Shown: positions 5,643-7,419 of the stretch, in pieces | Numbering within the stretch: the first letter of the stretch is position 1 | Layout of the letters: each line of letters begins with the position of its first letter | Source of the DNA: Lentisphaerota bacterium | GTDB taxonomy: Bacteria > Verrucomicrobiota > Lentisphaeria > Oligosphaerales > PUNB01 | Direction of reading: 5' to 3' | NCBI GenBank assembly: GCA_003552565.1 | Contig: PUNB01000170.1 | Span: 1 to 7,419 of the forward strand | DNA: 7,419 nt | Notes under the pieces: generated by a model | Databases searched by the model: none | Told to the model about the DNA's origin: nothing | What the model saw: only the letters and a program-made list of their open reading frames with translations | Program-made: the position numbers and the translations under genes

Positions 5643-6572
5643 ATGTTTTCTGAACGTGATTATCATCGTCGTCCCAGCCCTGGCTTCGGCGGTTTTCGTC
5701 CAGGAGAAGGATCGATTATCAAACCTTTAATTATCGCCAACGCGGCGGTTTTTATTCTGCAGCTGATGACTGGCGGCGAAGATTTGAGATATGGATTGAC
5801 ACCTTTACTGACACTTGACTGGGATTCTGTTAGGCGATTGCAATTTTGGCGATTCGGCACTTATATGTTCGCGCATGGAGGTTTTTTTCATATTCTTCTA
5901 AACATGTGGGGGCTTTATATCTTCGGGGCGCCGTTGCAGCAGCAGATTGGTCCGGAGAGACTGCTGAAACTGTATTTCGTCAGCGGCCTGATCGGAGGCG
6001 GTATCTGGCTGATTTTCAATACATCACCGATAGCGGTGGACCCACAAGGGGCGCCCCAGTATCCATCGGTTCTCGGAGCCAGCGGTTCCGTTTTTGGAAT
6101 CATGATGGCGGCGGCGATGCTGGCGCCGAACCGGCAGTATATGCTGCTGTTTCCGCCGATACCGATAAAACTGAAGACCTTGGTGACGGTTTTCGCCGTG
6201 GTGGAAATTATAAACACTCTCCAGCGGGGTCAGGGGCAGGTGGCGCATTTGGGGCATCTGGGGGGGTTGATCGGCGGTTATTTTTTCGTTGTGTACTGGG
6301 TGCCCGGCTGGAGAAATTTTTCTCTCTGGCGTTTTCTGCTCAATAAGTTCGGCTTTCAGCGCGCCAGAGCGCGTCGACGCGGCTTCCAAGTTTTTAAGAA
6401 TACTCAGGGACGAAAAGATTCTCCCGGACGGAATAAAGATTTTGATGACACCAGCGATATTTCCCTGGACGATGTGCTGGACAAAATCGGCAGCCATGGT
6501 TTATCCAGCTTGACCCCCCGCGAAAGGCGGAAACTGGAAGAAGCCAGAAACCGGATGAAAGGTAAACATTAG
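5643..6572 (+). CDS. Rhomboid family intramembrane serine protease
   Basis: Rhomboids cut transmembrane substrates inside the membrane with a Ser-His dyad. Of 309 residues, the first 222 or so form the six-helix core: hydrophobic segments near 25-42, 80-97, 107-126, 141-162, 168-192 and 203-222. Landmarks are FWRFGTYMFAHGGFFH (68-83) with the WR loop motif, HILLNMWGLYIFG with H83 and N87, the catalytic GASG with S147, and AHLGHLGG, where H205 (in HLGG) is the best catalytic histidine and H202 the alternative. Residues 223-309 are basic then acidic and end in a soluble segment, LDDVLDKIGSHGLSSLTPRERRKLEEA-type (275-301), resembling a tail seen on other bacterial rhomboids. AAGGA sits 7 bases before the ATG. 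Physiological substrates cannot be inferred. The stop codon directly abuts the pyrD start. Confidence 0.93.
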   Translation: MFSERDYHRRPSPGFGGFRPGEGSIIKPLIIANAAVFILQLMTGGEDLRYGLTPLLTLDWDSVRRLQFWRFGTYMFAHGGFFHILLNMWGLYIFGAPLQQQIGPERLLKLYFVSGLIGGGIWLIFNTSPIAVDPQGAPQYPSVLGASGSVFGIMMAAAMLAPNRQYMLLFPPIPIKLKTLVTVFAVVEIINTLQRGQGQVAHLGHLGGLIGGYFFVVYWVPGWRNFSLWRFLLNKFGFQRARARRRGFQVFKNTQGRKDSPGRNKDFDDTSDISLDDVLDKIGSHGLSSLTPRERRKLEEARNRMKGKH

Positions 6573-7419
6573 ATGACGGAATTAAATGTCAGCTTAGGAC
6601 CTCTGGAATTGAAAAATCCGGTGATCGCGGCATCCGGCACTTTCGGCTACGGCCGAGAGTACGAGGATCTGCTGTCGGCCGATAAACTGGGTGGAATTTC
6701 AGTGAAAGGCGTTTCTCCGTTTGCCTGCGCCGGCAACCCGCCGCCGCGGATTTTTGAAGTGGCCAGCGGCATGCTTAACGCCATCGGCCTGCAGAACCCC
6801 GGTATTGATGATTTTATTAACAAACCGGAGTATTTGCCGCAGCTGCGTGAGCTGGACACGGCGGTGATTGTCAATATCTGGGGAAGAACGGTGGAGGATT
6901 ACGGTGTTGTCGCCGGTCGTCTGGAAGAGGAGAGGGAGGGGATAGCCGCCTTGGAGATTAACATTTCCTGTCCCAATATTAAGGAAGGCGGCATCGGTTT
7001 CGGCACGAATTTAGAGCTGACCGCCGCGGTGGTGAAGGAGGTGCGGCGGGCGACAACGCTGCCGCTGATCACCAAGCTCAGCCCGAATGTCTCCCGGATC
7101 GGCGATTTCGCCAAATGCGCCGTTGACGCCGGCAGCGATATTTTGTCGGTTATCAATACATTGCCGGCAATGGCGATTGATATACACAGCCGCCGCCCTC
7201 GCTTGGCCAATGTTTCGGGCGGGCTCAGCGGCCCGGCGATCAAGCCCGTGGCGGTGAAGGCGGTTTATGACACGGCTCAGGCGGTGAAGGCGCCGATTAT
7301 CGGCATGGGCGGTATTCAAAACGCTGAGCATGCACTGGAATTTATTTTGGCGGGCGCCGGAGCAGTGGCGGTCGGGACGGCTGTCTTCAGTGATCCTCAG
7401 TGTTTGCCGCGGATTATTG
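6573..7419 (+). CDS. pyrD: Dihydroorotate dehydrogenase, class 1B catalytic subunit (cut by window edge)
   Basis: This FMN enzyme oxidises dihydroorotate to orotate, the fourth step of pyrimidine synthesis, in the cytosol. I translated 282 codons by hand; the family is about 300-310 residues, so only the C-terminal end is missing beyond the right edge. Landmarks are NPVIAASGTFGYGREY (15-30), SVKGVSPF with K45, GNPPPR (54-59), NAIGLQNPG (69-77), the catalytic cysteine in NISCPN (C133), TKLSPNV (167-173), INTLPAMAID (194-203), GGLSGPAIKP (216-225) and the FMN-phosphate segments GMGGIQ and VGTAVF. Cysteine as catalytic base and the NTL...GGLSGPAIKP block indicate class 1, subclass B, which normally pairs with the Fe-S flavoprotein PyrK for NAD+ reduction. 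No pyrK is visible upstream. The ATG immediately follows the rhomboid TAG, with AAGG 10 bases ahead inside the rhomboid gene. Confidence 0.95.
   Translation, partial: MTELNVSLGPLELKNPVIAASGTFGYGREYEDLLSADKLGGISVKGVSPFACAGNPPPRIFEVASGMLNAIGLQNPGIDDFINKPEYLPQLRELDTAVIVNIWGRTVEDYGVVAGRLEEEREGIAALEINISCPNIKEGGIGFGTNLELTAAVVKEVRRATTLPLITKLSPNVSRIGDFAKCAVDAGSDILSVINTLPAMAIDIHSRRPRLANVSGGLSGPAIKPVAVKAVYDTAQAVKAPIIGMGGIQNAEHALEFILAGAGAVAVGTAVFSDPQCLPRII

Noticed and set aside
6573..7419. Truncated pyrD pseudogene
   Set aside because: The frame is still open with all motifs at the window edge; the cut is made by the window, not by a stop codon.

Overview
The window reads as ordinary bacterial chromosome, moderately GC-rich by eye, with the standard code (TGA, TAA and TAG all end genes) and tightly packed genes except for one repeat-filled gap. 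There is no phage, plasmid, CRISPR or IS transposase signature. The organism cannot be named from these genes. Interspersed GC-rich palindromes, and a unit that would translate as EGERPCEP, remind me of repeats that litter intergenic DNA in the Planctomycetes-Verrucomicrobia-Lentisphaerae/Kiritimatiellota group. That is a weak, memory-based placement.

Layout. 1-182 is the region 3' of ilvE and holds two hairpins. 183-1205 (minus) is ilvE, a branched-chain amino acid aminotransferase. A short divergent promoter region separates it from a plus-strand run of three genes: a minimal O6-alkylguanine-DNA alkyltransferase-like protein (about 1308-1622), a family 4 iron-sulfur uracil-DNA glycosylase (1638-2201) and a 939-residue AddB-like PD-(D/E)XK nuclease (2205-5024). 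The gaps are 15 and 3 bases, so these look like one transcription unit for genome maintenance: direct reversal of alkylation, excision of deaminated cytosine, and double-strand-end processing.

5025-5642 is a 618-base gap with no credible gene. It contains two different heptamer tandem arrays, two copies of a dispersed hairpin repeat of about 47 bp (a third copy, inverted, lies at 80-125), and a perfect 25-bp inverted repeat whose arms are each a hairpin. This is the layout of paired REP/BIME-type palindromes. A possible promoter and leader for the next genes follows.

5643-6572 is a rhomboid intramembrane serine protease with a soluble C-terminal tail. Its stop codon abuts the start of pyrD, a class 1B dihydroorotate dehydrogenase that runs off the right edge (282 codons visible). 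The two are probably co-transcribed and translationally coupled, although no functional link is obvious.

I see no clearly new multi-gene system. The most unusual parts are the nested palindrome cluster at 5025-5642, the compact repair trio, and the AddB-like protein that appears to have lost both its ATPase P-loop and its Fe-S ligands.
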